A DNA stretch of 42,736 bases. Origin: Acidobacteriota bacterium (GTDB lineage: Bacteria > Acidobacteriota > Terriglobia > Bryobacterales > Bryobacteraceae). The stretch covers positions 1 to 42,736 of the forward strand of contig JAEZIJ010000128.1 in the NCBI GenBank assembly GCA_023436715.1, written 5' to 3'. Shown piece after piece: positions 1-7,449 of this stretch. The notes under the pieces are model-generated. The model worked only from the letters and a program-made list of their open reading frames with translations. It did not search any database and had not been told where the DNA came from. Numbering within the stretch: the stretch's first letter is position 1; every line of letters starts with the position of its first letter. The position numbers and the translations under genes were made by a program.

Positions 1-9
1 AAAACCCAT
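1..9 (-). CDS. 5' end of an unidentified leftward gene (partial)
   Basis: Only three codons (Met-Gly-Phe) lie inside the window. Reading leftward, an AAGGAG ribosome site stands about 7 bases before an ATG, which is a well-formed start. A perfect inverted repeat, ATCTAGT-N6-ACTAGAT, lies some 25-40 bases upstream. The product cannot be named. The upstream palindrome resembles the kind of site bound by small dimeric winged-helix repressors such as PadR, which are common in this genome, but that is inference. Confidence 0.4.
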
Positions 10-31
10 GAGAGAGGCTCCTTTGTGTTAC

Positions 32-51
32 ATCTAGTCAAGTAACTAGAT
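32..51. promoter_or_regulatory. Palindromic operator candidate ATCTAGT-N6-ACTAGAT
   Basis: Perfect 7-base arms separated by CAAGTA. It lies just upstream of the leftward gene that starts at position 9. A further copy of the half-site ATCTAGT is at 100-106. The CTAGAT core recurs in the tandem palindromes at 32651-32677 upstream of a padR operon, so a PadR-type repressor is a reasonable candidate binder. Confidence 0.4.
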
Positions 52-123
52 ACCACAAGATGGCTCAGAACGCAACAAAAATCTATGCAAATGCTTTTTA
101 TCTAGTGAAAGGCCAAAGTCCAG

Positions 124-143
124 GGGCGAGGCATGCCTCGCCC
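124..143. repeat. GCATGC-centred 20-bp palindrome (family A)
   Basis: GGGCGAGGCATGCCTCGCCC is a perfect palindrome lying two bases beyond the stop codon of the leftward gene at 146-763. It shares the frame GGGC-NNN-GCATGC-NNN-GCCC with copies near 3052, 24514 and 24554. Its place right after a stop codon suggests it could act as a terminator or mRNA-end stabiliser for that gene. Confidence 0.7.
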
Positions 144-145
144 GC

Positions 146-763
146 TCACTCCCTATCGAGCGGAATTTCGAAGTAGAACCATTCCTTGCCGCTCGCCGCT
201 TCGCGTATGCCCCTCACGAACAGCTTGGAGCCGCTTCGGAATGGGGCGCGGAAGTAGAAGAAGCCGCTCGCGGTTTCCTTCGGCGGCAACATGCGGGCGC
301 TGAACGCGCGGCCCTCGATTTCCCACACGTTCAACGGGTTTTTCTTCTTCGAGATGTGCGGCGCGCGGCCCGGGATGGGCCCACCGTAGATTGTGGGCTG
401 GTTCGGCCCCTTGAGATAGCGGATATCGTTCGCCGGGGTAGCGTCGATGCGCTCGCGGTCCGCACTCAGGAACTCGACTTTCAGGCTCTCGAGAGAGACG
501 GCCTTGTCAGTATCGTTTTGGATCACAACCAAAACAGGCAGAATGCCGTAGCGGTTGGGGTTCAGCTTGCCAAAAGCGGTCGAGGTCTCGGCATCGGTGC
601 GGAACGGTTGGCCAGCCACGGTGACGTTCTGGATCGCCTGCCGGCACGCGTAACTCTCCGTCGGGCCGGCGGTGAATTTGGGCTTCTCCTTTTCCGCCCC
701 GCTCGCCGCGGCTATACTCAGGAATGCTGCCATCAACGATTTGCCAGTGAGCGCCATTTTCAT
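146..763 (-). CDS. Secreted protein of unknown function
   Basis: A 205-residue protein that I do not recognise. The N-terminus (Met-Lys-Met-Ala-Leu, then a short hydrophobic stretch ending Ala-Ala-Ala-Ser-Gly-Ala) looks like a signal peptide cleaved near residue 23, so export to the periplasm or beyond is likely. The mature part is mixed alpha/beta in appearance, with a stretch reading 'ILPVLVVIQNDTDKAVSLES' that resembles the strands of an immunoglobulin-like or DUF-type periplasmic domain. An AGAGG site six bases upstream supports the start at 763; a second ATG two codons in is the alternative. The 5' end overlaps the start of the divergent waaA-lpxK gene, so each promoter must lie inside the other gene's beginning. 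Confidence 0.7.
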   Translation of the reverse strand: MKMALTGKSLMAAFLSIAAASGAEKEKPKFTAGPTESYACRQAIQNVTVAGQPFRTDAETSTAFGKLNPNRYGILPVLVVIQNDTDKAVSLESLKVEFLSADRERIDATPANDIRYLKGPNQPTIYGGPIPGRAPHISKKKNPLNVWEIEGRAFSARMLPPKETASGFFYFRAPFRSGSKLFVRGIREAASGKEWFYFEIPLDRE

Positions 764-3092
764 TTATCGCCTCTTCCAGATCCTGTTCTTTCCCTTCATC
801 GTAGTGTATTTCCTCATGCGCGGGCTGAAGGACCGCCGCTATTTCAGGCGGTTCGGCGAAAGGCTCGGATTCCTGCCGGGCTCGTTCCGGCAGACGGAAC
901 AGACCGCGATCTGGTTGCATGCGGTTTCCGTCGGCGAGGTGCTTTCCTCGGTGGAACTGCTTCGGCGGCTGCGCGGCGCGTTTCCGGGCGCTCGTCTGTT
1001 CGTCTCGGTGGCGACGGTGGCCGGGAGGGCGGCCGCGGAAGACAAGCTGCGGCCGGTCGCCGACGGGGTGTTTTACGCTCCCATCGACTACTGCAACGTA
1101 GTGCGGCGGGTTTTGCGGACCTTGCGGCCGCGCGCCGTGGTCGTCATGGAGACCGAAATCTGGCCGAACCTGTACCGGGAAGCGAAGCGCGCAGGGTGCG
1201 CGCTGATCGTGGTCAACGGGCGCATTTCGGATCGCGCAATCCCTCGTTACCGCAAGTTTGGATGGTTTTTCCGCCAGGTACTGGCGCGGCCCGATGCTAT
1301 TCTGGCGCAAACCGCGATCAGCGCCGGGCGTTTTCGGGAACTCGGCGCGCCGGCTGATCGGGTAAAGCTGGCGGGCAACCTGAAATACGACTTCGAGCCG
1401 CGGGAAGCGAAGGTGCCCGAGGCAATCCGGGACCTGCTGGATCGGACCGCGCCACAGCAGATCTGGATTGCGGCGAGCACGATGCCGCCCGCCCAGGAGG
1501 GCGACCCAGACGAGGACGAGGCGGTCCTGGATGCGTTCGAGAAGCTCGGCCTTTCCCATTTGCTGCTGATCCTGGTACCGCGCAAGCCGGAGCGGTTCGA
1601 TTCGGCGGCGGCGCTGCTCGCAAAGCGAGGCATACCGTTCGTCCGCAGGTCCGCGCTGTCCCCGGGCGACCGTGTGCCGCTGCCCGGTGTGCTGCTTCTG
1701 GATTCCATCGGCGAACTGAGCTCACTGTTCGGCCGCGCGGATCTAGTGTTGATGGGGGGGACGCTTGCCCACCGTGGCGGCCACAACGTTCTGGAACCAG
1801 CGTTTTTCCACAGGGCGGTGATCGTCGGGCCGCACATGGAGAACTTTCCGGAGATCGCGGAGAAGTTCGCCAAAGGCGGAGGGCTATACGCCATCGGGAG
1901 CGCGGCCGACCTGGCCGGTTCCGTCCGTAAGTTACTGGCAGATGATGACTTGCGATCCCAAATCGGGCTAAAGGCGGGCGAGTTGGCGGAAGCCGAGCGA
2001 GGCGCCACGGCTCGCGCGGTGGCCCGGATCACGGCCGAGTACTGGCGCGCGCTGCCCTTGTTCCGTCCTCCATGGCCGGTCGTGGCGCTGCTGTGGCCGC
2101 TTTCCCGCTTGTGGTTGGCCGGAGGATGGCTTAAGCAAGGTATTACAGTGAAGAAACGGCTGGCGACGCCGGTCATCAGCGTGGGTGGAATAACTATTGG
2201 AGGCACGGGCAAGACGCCGTTCGTGCTCTGGCTGGCCCAGGGGCTCAAAGCCAAAGGCCTCGAACCCGCCATTCTGACGCGCGGCTACCGAAGACGTTCG
2301 CCCGAGAAGCACACCATTCTGGCGCCCGGCGAGCAGGCGGACGTGGCGCGCACCGGGGACGAGGCGCAGAGCTACGTCGTGGCCGCGGTGGGTTCGATTG
2401 GCATAAGCGCCGACCGCGCCGGGGCGGGGAGGCTGATCGAGCAGCGTTTCCGCCCGGACGTCTTCCTGCTGGACGACGGTTTGCAGCACTACCGGCTGGA
2501 GCGGAGTCTGGATATCGTTCTCATCGACGCCCTCGACCCGTTCGGCGGGTGCGCTCCGGTTCCTCTGGGCAGGCTGAGGGAGGGGATGAACGCGCTGCGG
2601 CGGGCGGGAATCATCGTAATCTCCCGATGCGCCGACGGCTGCGCAACCGGCGGCATTGAGGCGGAGGTCCGGCGCTACAACGCCGAAGCGCCGATTTTCC
2701 GCTCCCGAGTAGTCGAGGATGGCTGGCGCCCCGCTCCACCGCAGGGGCCCGTCGCCGCGTTCTGCGGTCTCGGCAATCCGGGGGCGTTTTGGCAAACGCT
2801 GGCCAAGATGGGGGTGCGGCCTGTGCTTCAGCGCGCGTTCCGCGACCATCACCGATACTCGGATCCGGAACTGCGCGCGCTCGCAGCCGAGGCTGCGGCA
2901 AACGGTGCCGCGGCTCTTGTCACTACGGAGAAGGACTTCAGGAACCTGCCCTCCGGGTGGAAAGAAGCCATACACCCGCTGGGACTGGCGTGGTTGAAGA
3001 TCCGGATTGAGGTTGAGGGCGGAGAAGACCTCATGGCCGGAGTCGGGGAGCGGGCCGGGCATGCCCGGCCCCTACAGAAACGCATCGTGTAG
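747..3092 (+). CDS. waaA-lpxK: Fused Kdo transferase (WaaA) and lipid A 4'-kinase (LpxK)
   Basis: One 781-residue chain joins two lipid A enzymes. Residues about 1-430 are a GT-B Kdo transferase: an N-terminal membrane anchor (IYRLFQILFFPFIVVYFLMR), then ERLGFLP and the SVGE motif with the likely catalytic base Glu64, and later HNVLEPAFF and GPHMENF of the nucleotide-sugar domain. Residues about 440-781 are LpxK, with a membrane-associated start (LLWPLSRLWLAGG), the P-loop GGTGKT at 485-490, the DDGLQH motif and VTTEKD near the end. WaaA adds Kdo to lipid IVA and LpxK phosphorylates the disaccharide at 4', both at the inner membrane. The GTG at 747 was chosen because family similarity starts there; no clear ribosome site is visible and a GTG at 672 is the alternative. 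The last 15 or so codons and the TAG stop come from a dispersed repeat, so the natural C-terminus was probably a little different. Confidence 0.9.
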   Translation: MSAIFIYRLFQILFFPFIVVYFLMRGLKDRRYFRRFGERLGFLPGSFRQTEQTAIWLHAVSVGEVLSSVELLRRLRGAFPGARLFVSVATVAGRAAAEDKLRPVADGVFYAPIDYCNVVRRVLRTLRPRAVVVMETEIWPNLYREAKRAGCALIVVNGRISDRAIPRYRKFGWFFRQVLARPDAILAQTAISAGRFRELGAPADRVKLAGNLKYDFEPREAKVPEAIRDLLDRTAPQQIWIAASTMPPAQEGDPDEDEAVLDAFEKLGLSHLLLILVPRKPERFDSAAALLAKRGIPFVRRSALSPGDRVPLPGVLLLDSIGELSSLFGRADLVLMGGTLAHRGGHNVLEPAFFHRAVIVGPHMENFPEIAEKFAKGGGLYAIGSAADLAGSVRKLLADDDLRSQIGLKAGELAEAERGATARAVARITAEYWRALPLFRPPWPVVALLWPLSRLWLAGGWLKQGITVKKRLATPVISVGGITIGGTGKTPFVLWLAQGLKAKGLEPAILTRGYRRRSPEKHTILAPGEQADVARTGDEAQSYVVAAVGSIGISADRAGAGRLIEQRFRPDVFLLDDGLQHYRLERSLDIVLIDALDPFGGCAPVPLGRLREGMNALRRAGIIVISRCADGCATGGIEAEVRRYNAEAPIFRSRVVEDGWRPAPPQGPVAAFCGLGNPGAFWQTLAKMGVRPVLQRAFRDHHRYSDPELRALAAEAAANGAAALVTTEKDFRNLPSGWKEAIHPLGLAWLKIRIEVEGGEDLMAGVGERAGHARPLQKRIV

Positions 3093-3143
3093 GGGCGACG
3101 CATGCGCCGCGCCCGGTCCGCACAGGCCGGGAGGCCTGTGCCA
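3051..3143. repeat. Composite dispersed repeat: family A palindromes plus family B hairpin
   Basis: From left to right: the perfect 20-bp palindrome GGGCCGGGCATGCCCGGCCC (3052-3071); an inverted pair CCCCTACA/TGTAGGGG (3069-3076 and 3088-3095); a GACGCATGCG core with nearly palindromic flanks; and the hairpin GCACAGGCC-N4-GGCCTGTGC (3120-3141). The same modules recur near 13014, 17775, 24514 and 33225. The repeat supplies the stop codon of waaA-lpxK and may act as its terminator. Confidence 0.85.
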
Positions 3144-3181
3144 GTCCAGGCGCAGTGTGCCACAATCGAGGCAGAGGGTGG

Positions 3182-3211
3182 GTGACCTCATTTTCATGTA
3201 GTTGGTATAAT
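3182..3211 (+). promoter_or_regulatory. Sigma-70-like promoter for the ispH-hopanoid operon
   Basis: A perfect TATAAT (3206-3211) is preceded by TGG, giving an extended -10. A weak -35, GTGACC (3182-3187), stands 18 bases upstream. Transcription would begin near 3218. That leaves too little leader for an ATG at 3223 and favours the ATG at 3247 as the ispH start. It is the only good promoter seen upstream of the hopanoid genes. Confidence 0.65.
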
Positions 3212-3246
3212 GTGAGTTCCTGATGCCTGACTGCTCTGCCACGGCT

Positions 3247-4215
3247 ATGCAAAACGAAAGAAAGGTGATACTGCTCAAGCCGCGCGGCTTCTGCGCGGGG
3301 GTTGTCCGGGCCATCGACGTCGTCGAGATCGCCCTGGATCTTTACGGTTCGCCGATCTACGTGCGGAAGGAAATCGTGCACAACCGGCACGTGGTGGAAG
3401 AGCTCAGGCGGGCCGGCGCGATCTTCGTGGAGGAACTGGAAGAAGTTCCGGAGGGCGCACGGGTGATCTTCAGCGCACACGGAGTGTCGCCGGCGGTCCG
3501 GGCCCAGGCAGTCGAGCGGAAACTGCAAGTCATCGACGCGACTTGCCCGCTGGTGACCAAAGTGCATCTGGAAGCGGTTCGTTTCGCCAGGGCCGGATAC
3601 ACGATCGTGCTCATCGGCCACCGCGACCACGATGAGGTGATCGGCACCCTCGGCGAGGCCCCGAACTGCACGTTCCTCGTCTCGTCCGCTGAGGATGTAG
3701 ACCGGCTGAAGCCCACGGATCCGGGCCGGATCGTTTATCTCACACAGACAACGCTGAGCCTGGATGAGACACGGGACATAGTGGCCAGGCTGAAAGAGCG
3801 GTTCCCGGAAATACAGGGGCCGCCTGCCCAGGACATCTGCTACGCCACGGAAAACCGGCAGTTGGCCGTCAAAGCGGTGGTCTCGACGTGCGAACTGCTG
3901 CTGGTGGTAGGCTCGCGGAACAGTTCGAATTCCAAGCGGCTGGTCGAGGTATCCAAAAACTCCGGAGTCCCCGCGTATCTGGTGGACGACGCCAGTGAGG
4001 TGGACCCGGCCTGGCTTGAGGGCGTTAAGACCGTGGCGGTGACCGCCGGGGCTTCCGCGCCCGAGCACCTGGTGACGGAACTCATAGCCGCGCTGAAACG
4101 GCACGGCTTCGACCGGCTGGAAGAAATGGACCTGAAGGAGGAAGACGTTCGCTTTACGCTGCCCGCACAGTTGACGCACGTCGCGCGGCGGCTGACTACG
4201 ATCAGTATGCAATGA
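3247..4215 (+). CDS. ispH: 4-hydroxy-3-methylbut-2-enyl diphosphate reductase
   Basis: A 322-residue LytB/IspH protein, last enzyme of the MEP pathway, which reduces HMBPP to IPP and DMAPP with a [4Fe-4S] cluster. The three cluster cysteines are visible: Cys16 in GFCAGV, Cys100 in DATCPLV and Cys198 in ICYATENRQ. Substrate-binding motifs AHGVSP, TQTTLS, VGSRNSSNS and VTAGASAP are intact. Start 3247 fits the promoter and puts KVILLKPRGFCAGV at the N-terminus as in the family; an in-frame ATG at 3223 would add eight residues. The stop codon overlaps the shc start (ATGA), so precursor supply and squalene cyclisation are translationally coupled. Confidence 0.95.
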   Translation: MQNERKVILLKPRGFCAGVVRAIDVVEIALDLYGSPIYVRKEIVHNRHVVEELRRAGAIFVEELEEVPEGARVIFSAHGVSPAVRAQAVERKLQVIDATCPLVTKVHLEAVRFARAGYTIVLIGHRDHDEVIGTLGEAPNCTFLVSSAEDVDRLKPTDPGRIVYLTQTTLSLDETRDIVARLKERFPEIQGPPAQDICYATENRQLAVKAVVSTCELLLVVGSRNSSNSKRLVEVSKNSGVPAYLVDDASEVDPAWLEGVKTVAVTAGASAPEHLVTELIAALKRHGFDRLEEMDLKEEDVRFTLPAQLTHVARRLTTISMQ

Positions 4216-6176
4216 TTCCTGGCATCCAACTCGGTGAAGCGCTGGCCAGCGGCGCCGCCCGGTCTTGCCGTCGCGCTGCCGAATTCCTGCTCAGCCGCCA
4301 GTCACCTCAGGGCTATTGGTGGTTCGATCTCACCGCCGATACGACACTCGAAGCCGACTATATCCTGCTGCAGTTATGGCTGCACCGGCCGGACGCCGGC
4401 GTGTGGAATCCGCCGAACCGCGCGCAGATCGACCGCGCCGTGCGCTCGATTCTGGAACGGCAGTTGCCCGATGGAGGCTTCAGTATCTACGCAAACGGTC
4501 CCGCCGACGTAAGCGCGACGGTGAAGGCTTACTTCTCGTTGAAGGTGGCGGGAGTGCCGGTGGACGACCCCCGCATGGTCCGCGCCCGCGAGCGGGTGCT
4601 GGCTCTCGGCGGAATACAGAGCGCCAACAGCTACGTCAAGATCAACTTGAGCCTGTTCGGGCTCTACCCGCGGAAACATTGCCCCACTGTGCCGCCGGAG
4701 ATTGTGCTGCTGCCGGGAAAGTTCCTTTACCGGATGTCGGCCTGGACGCGCGCGATCGTGGCGCCTCTTTCCGTCGTCCACTCGTTCGATCCCGTGCGTC
4801 CGGTCCCGGCGGGCTTCTCGCTCCAGGAACTTTTCCTGGTCCGGGGCAGCTTCGAATACCGCCACAATGAGAAGTTTTTCAGTTGGCGCAATTTCTTCTT
4901 CATGGCGGACCGGCTGCTGAAATTCTACGAGAGGCATCCGATCCGGGCGCTGCGGCGCAAGGCCCTCGCAAAGTGCGAGCAATGGATGCTCGAACGCACA
5001 CGGTACAGCGACGGATTGGGGGCCATCTACCCGCCGATGATGTACACCATCATGGCGCTGGATCTGTTGGGCTACCCCGCGGGTCATCCGGACCGCGTGG
5101 AAGCGGAATCGCAGTTCATGCGCCTGCTGACGGACGATGGGGAGCGCTTCTTCTTCCAGCCGTGCTTCTCGGTGGTTTGGGATACGGCGATCGCCGCATT
5201 CGCCCTAGGCGAGTCGGGGCACGCGCCGGAGGCCGCGCTCAGGCGCTGCGCCGACTGGCTTCTGTCAAAGGAAGTGCGCAGGAAGGGCGATTGGTCGGTG
5301 GCGCGGCCGAACACAGAGCCTTCGGGCTGGTATTTCGAGTTCGCCAACGAGTTCTATCCGGATATCGACGACACGGGCATGGTGTTGCTTGCTTTGCGCC
5401 AGGCGCGAGCCTCTAGTGACGCGGCGCAGCAGGCCAGCGTGAGCCGGGCAGTGAACTGGCTGCTGGCGATGCAGTCGAAGGACGGCGGCTGGGCGGCGTT
5501 CGACGTAGATAACAACTGGCAGCCGCTGAGCGATATGCCGTTTGCGGATCACAACGCGATGCTCGACCCCTCGTGCCCGGACATCACCGGCCGGGTCCTC
5601 GAAGCCCTGTGCTTAGTGTCCGGCCAGGAGGCCTGTCCCGCTGCCGTGGAGAAAGCCGTGGCCTACCTGCTGAAGACGCAGGAGCAGGATGGAAGCTGGT
5701 ACGGCCGCTGGGGCGTCAATTATATATACGGCACGTTCCTGGCGCTTCGCGGGCTGCGGGCCGCCGGGGTGAGCGACCGCGAGGCGGCGGTGTTGCGCGC
5801 CGGCGAATGGCTGCGGTCGATACAGAATGCGGATGGCGGCTGGGGGGAAAGCTGCGAGAGCTACGACCAGGGCACGTTCTGGCCGGCTCCGAGCACGGCA
5901 TCCCAAACGGCCTGGGCGCTGCTGGGATTGATCGCGGGCGGAGATGCAAGCAGCCTGAGCGTGCAAAAGGGCATCGAATACCTGGTGCTCACGCAGCACG
6001 AAGACGGTACGTGGCAGGAGGATGCATCCACCGGAACGGGTTTTCCCGGCGTGTTCTATCTTACTTACCACCTGTACCGCCAGGCGTTCCCGTTGCTCGC
6101 CCTTTCGGAGTACCTGAAACACGGCAAGCTCGAGCGCGCCGCGGAGATGGGAGCATCAGTCGGAGGGAGACCATGA
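4212..6176 (+). CDS. shc: Squalene-hopene cyclase
   Basis: A 654-residue class II terpene cyclase that folds squalene into hopene/hopanol at the membrane. The catalytic acid motif DIDD is at residues 384-387 in the sequence YPDIDDTGM. Several QW repeats are visible: QSPQGYWWFDL near the start, QSKDGGWAAFD, QEQDGSWYGRWG, QNADGGWGES and QHEDGTWQED. The Gly-Val-Asn-Tyr-Ile-Tyr-Gly segment and the tail FPGVFYLTYHLYRQAFPLLAL are typical. Length is normal for the family. It overlaps ispH by four bases at its start and hpnH by four at its end, as an interior gene of the hopanoid operon. Also called hpnF. Confidence 0.96.
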   Translation: MIPGIQLGEALASGAARSCRRAAEFLLSRQSPQGYWWFDLTADTTLEADYILLQLWLHRPDAGVWNPPNRAQIDRAVRSILERQLPDGGFSIYANGPADVSATVKAYFSLKVAGVPVDDPRMVRARERVLALGGIQSANSYVKINLSLFGLYPRKHCPTVPPEIVLLPGKFLYRMSAWTRAIVAPLSVVHSFDPVRPVPAGFSLQELFLVRGSFEYRHNEKFFSWRNFFFMADRLLKFYERHPIRALRRKALAKCEQWMLERTRYSDGLGAIYPPMMYTIMALDLLGYPAGHPDRVEAESQFMRLLTDDGERFFFQPCFSVVWDTAIAAFALGESGHAPEAALRRCADWLLSKEVRRKGDWSVARPNTEPSGWYFEFANEFYPDIDDTGMVLLALRQARASSDAAQQASVSRAVNWLLAMQSKDGGWAAFDVDNNWQPLSDMPFADHNAMLDPSCPDITGRVLEALCLVSGQEACPAAVEKAVAYLLKTQEQDGSWYGRWGVNYIYGTFLALRGLRAAGVSDREAAVLRAGEWLRSIQNADGGWGESCESYDQGTFWPAPSTASQTAWALLGLIAGGDASSLSVQKGIEYLVLTQHEDGTWQEDASTGTGFPGVFYLTYHLYRQAFPLLALSEYLKHGKLERAAEMGASVGGRP

Positions 6177-7282
6177 GATTCCCGCTTTCGATGACCGCCG
6201 GTATGGCGGGCTACATCATGAGAAACAAGCTGCGGCCTCGGCCGGAGTGGCAGAAGAACCTGGCTCCGGAGGACGGCGGCTCGAATCCGTTCCGGATCGT
6301 ACACCAGCATCGAAACGGCAACGGCACGCAGCATCACCCGATGATTGCCAAGCGGTTTCCGCTGGTGCTGATGCTGGAGCCGTTGCACACCTGCAACCTG
6401 ACGTGTACGGGGTGCGGCAGGATCCGCGAGTACGAGGATTCGATCACGCAGAAGCTGTCCGTCGAAGATTGCCTGAAGGCGGTGGACGAGTGCGGCGCTC
6501 CGATCGTTTCGATCTGCGGCGGCGAGCCGCTGCTGTATCCGCAGATCGGCAAGCTGTGCACAGAGATCCTGAATCGCGGCAGGCACATCTACCTGTGTAC
6601 GAACGGCATGTTCGTGAGGAAGCGGTTGGGCGAGTTCAAGCCGCACGCGAAGTTCTTCTTCAATATCCACCTGGACGGTCTGGAGGAGCACCACGACCTC
6701 GCCGTGGAACGCAAAGGCGTCTTCCGGGAGGCGATCGAGGGGATTCGCGCCGCCAAGGCGGCCGGTTTCAAAGTCTGCACAAATACGACGGTCTACAAAG
6801 AGACGGACATGCGGGAGATCGAGCAACTGTTCGAGTATCTCGAGCAGTTCGACATGGACGGCCACATGCTCTCGCCCGCGTACGGTTACTCGGCGGTGAA
6901 TGACCGGGAGATCTTCCTGACGCGCGATGATGTACACGAAAAGTTCAGGGAGATAGACAGGCTGGCCCAGCGCTTCAAGCTGAACAGCACGCCGACTTAC
7001 CTCGATTTCCTGAAAGGCAACCGCGACCTGCCGTGTACGGCCTGGGGGAACCCGACCTATAACATTAGAGGATGGAAGGGGCCCTGTTACCTGATCACGG
7101 ACGGGCACTACAAAACATTTGAAGATTTCATGACCAGGACGGATTGGGAGAGTTACGGCCACGGGAACGACCCGCGTTGCGAGCACTGCATGATGCACTG
7201 CGGGTACGAGCCCTCGGCCGCTCTCGGCATCAACGCCAAGCGCGGCGATAATTGGAAGCTGCTGACGTGGGCGATTCGGTGA
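6173..7282 (+). CDS. hpnH: Adenosyl-hopene transferase, radical SAM
   Basis: A 369-residue radical SAM enzyme that attaches the 5'-deoxyadenosyl group to diploptene, giving adenosylhopane, the first step to C35 hopanoids. The cluster cysteines form C-x3-C-x2-C at residues 74, 78 and 81 (HTCNLTCTGC). The Gly-Gly-Glu motif follows in SICGGEPLLYPQ. The C-terminus carries further cysteines (RCEHCMMHCGYEPSA), as is typical of HpnH. A GGAGG six bases before the ATG and an ATGA overlap with the shc stop fix the start. The gene is followed by about 160 bases of repeat DNA before hpnA. Confidence 0.95.
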   Translation: MRFPLSMTAGMAGYIMRNKLRPRPEWQKNLAPEDGGSNPFRIVHQHRNGNGTQHHPMIAKRFPLVLMLEPLHTCNLTCTGCGRIREYEDSITQKLSVEDCLKAVDECGAPIVSICGGEPLLYPQIGKLCTEILNRGRHIYLCTNGMFVRKRLGEFKPHAKFFFNIHLDGLEEHHDLAVERKGVFREAIEGIRAAKAAGFKVCTNTTVYKETDMREIEQLFEYLEQFDMDGHMLSPAYGYSAVNDREIFLTRDDVHEKFREIDRLAQRFKLNSTPTYLDFLKGNRDLPCTAWGNPTYNIRGWKGPCYLITDGHYKTFEDFMTRTDWESYGHGNDPRCEHCMMHCGYEPSAALGINAKRGDNWKLLTWAIR

Positions 7283-7294
7283 GAGATGACGACA

Positions 7295-7366
7295 TGTATC
7301 AGGGCACGGCTTCAGCCGTGCCGTAAGGTGCCACGCTCGCAGGGTCTAAAGCCATGCCGTGATACG
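7295..7366. mobile_element. MITE-like element with terminal inverted repeats (family C)
   Basis: A 72-bp element starting TGTATCAGGGCACGGC and ending GCCATGCCGTGATACG. Its 16-base ends match as inverted repeats at 13 positions. Inside is GGCACGGCTTCAGCCGTGCC, a hairpin of 9-base arms around TC. A sister copy with better ends is at 17803-17889. No transposase is present, so it would be non-autonomous. It sits between hpnH and hpnA. Confidence 0.7.
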
Positions 7367-7381
7367 AGTCGGCGGTATTTA

Positions 7382-7449
7382 GGACAGTTCAGGTGAGTGA
7401 AACAGAGCCGCGACCGTAAGGGAGCGGTTTGATTGGACAGTTTAGGTGA
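7382..7449. repeat. Family D repeat flanked by a 15-bp near-perfect duplication
   Basis: GGACAGTTCAGGTGA (7382-7396) and GGACAGTTTAGGTGA (7435-7449) differ at one base. They bracket a 38-base segment containing GAGCCGCGACCGTAAGGGAGC (7405-7425), a sequence related to the repeat arms at 24323-24381. The pattern looks like a target-site duplication. The right copy contains the GTG start of hpnA; the left copy has the same GTG but soon meets a stop. Confidence 0.6.

Noticed and set aside
5573..6172. Open frame upstream of and joined to hpnH
   Set aside because: It overlaps the C-terminal third of shc in another frame, and hpnH has a good ribosome site at its own ATG.
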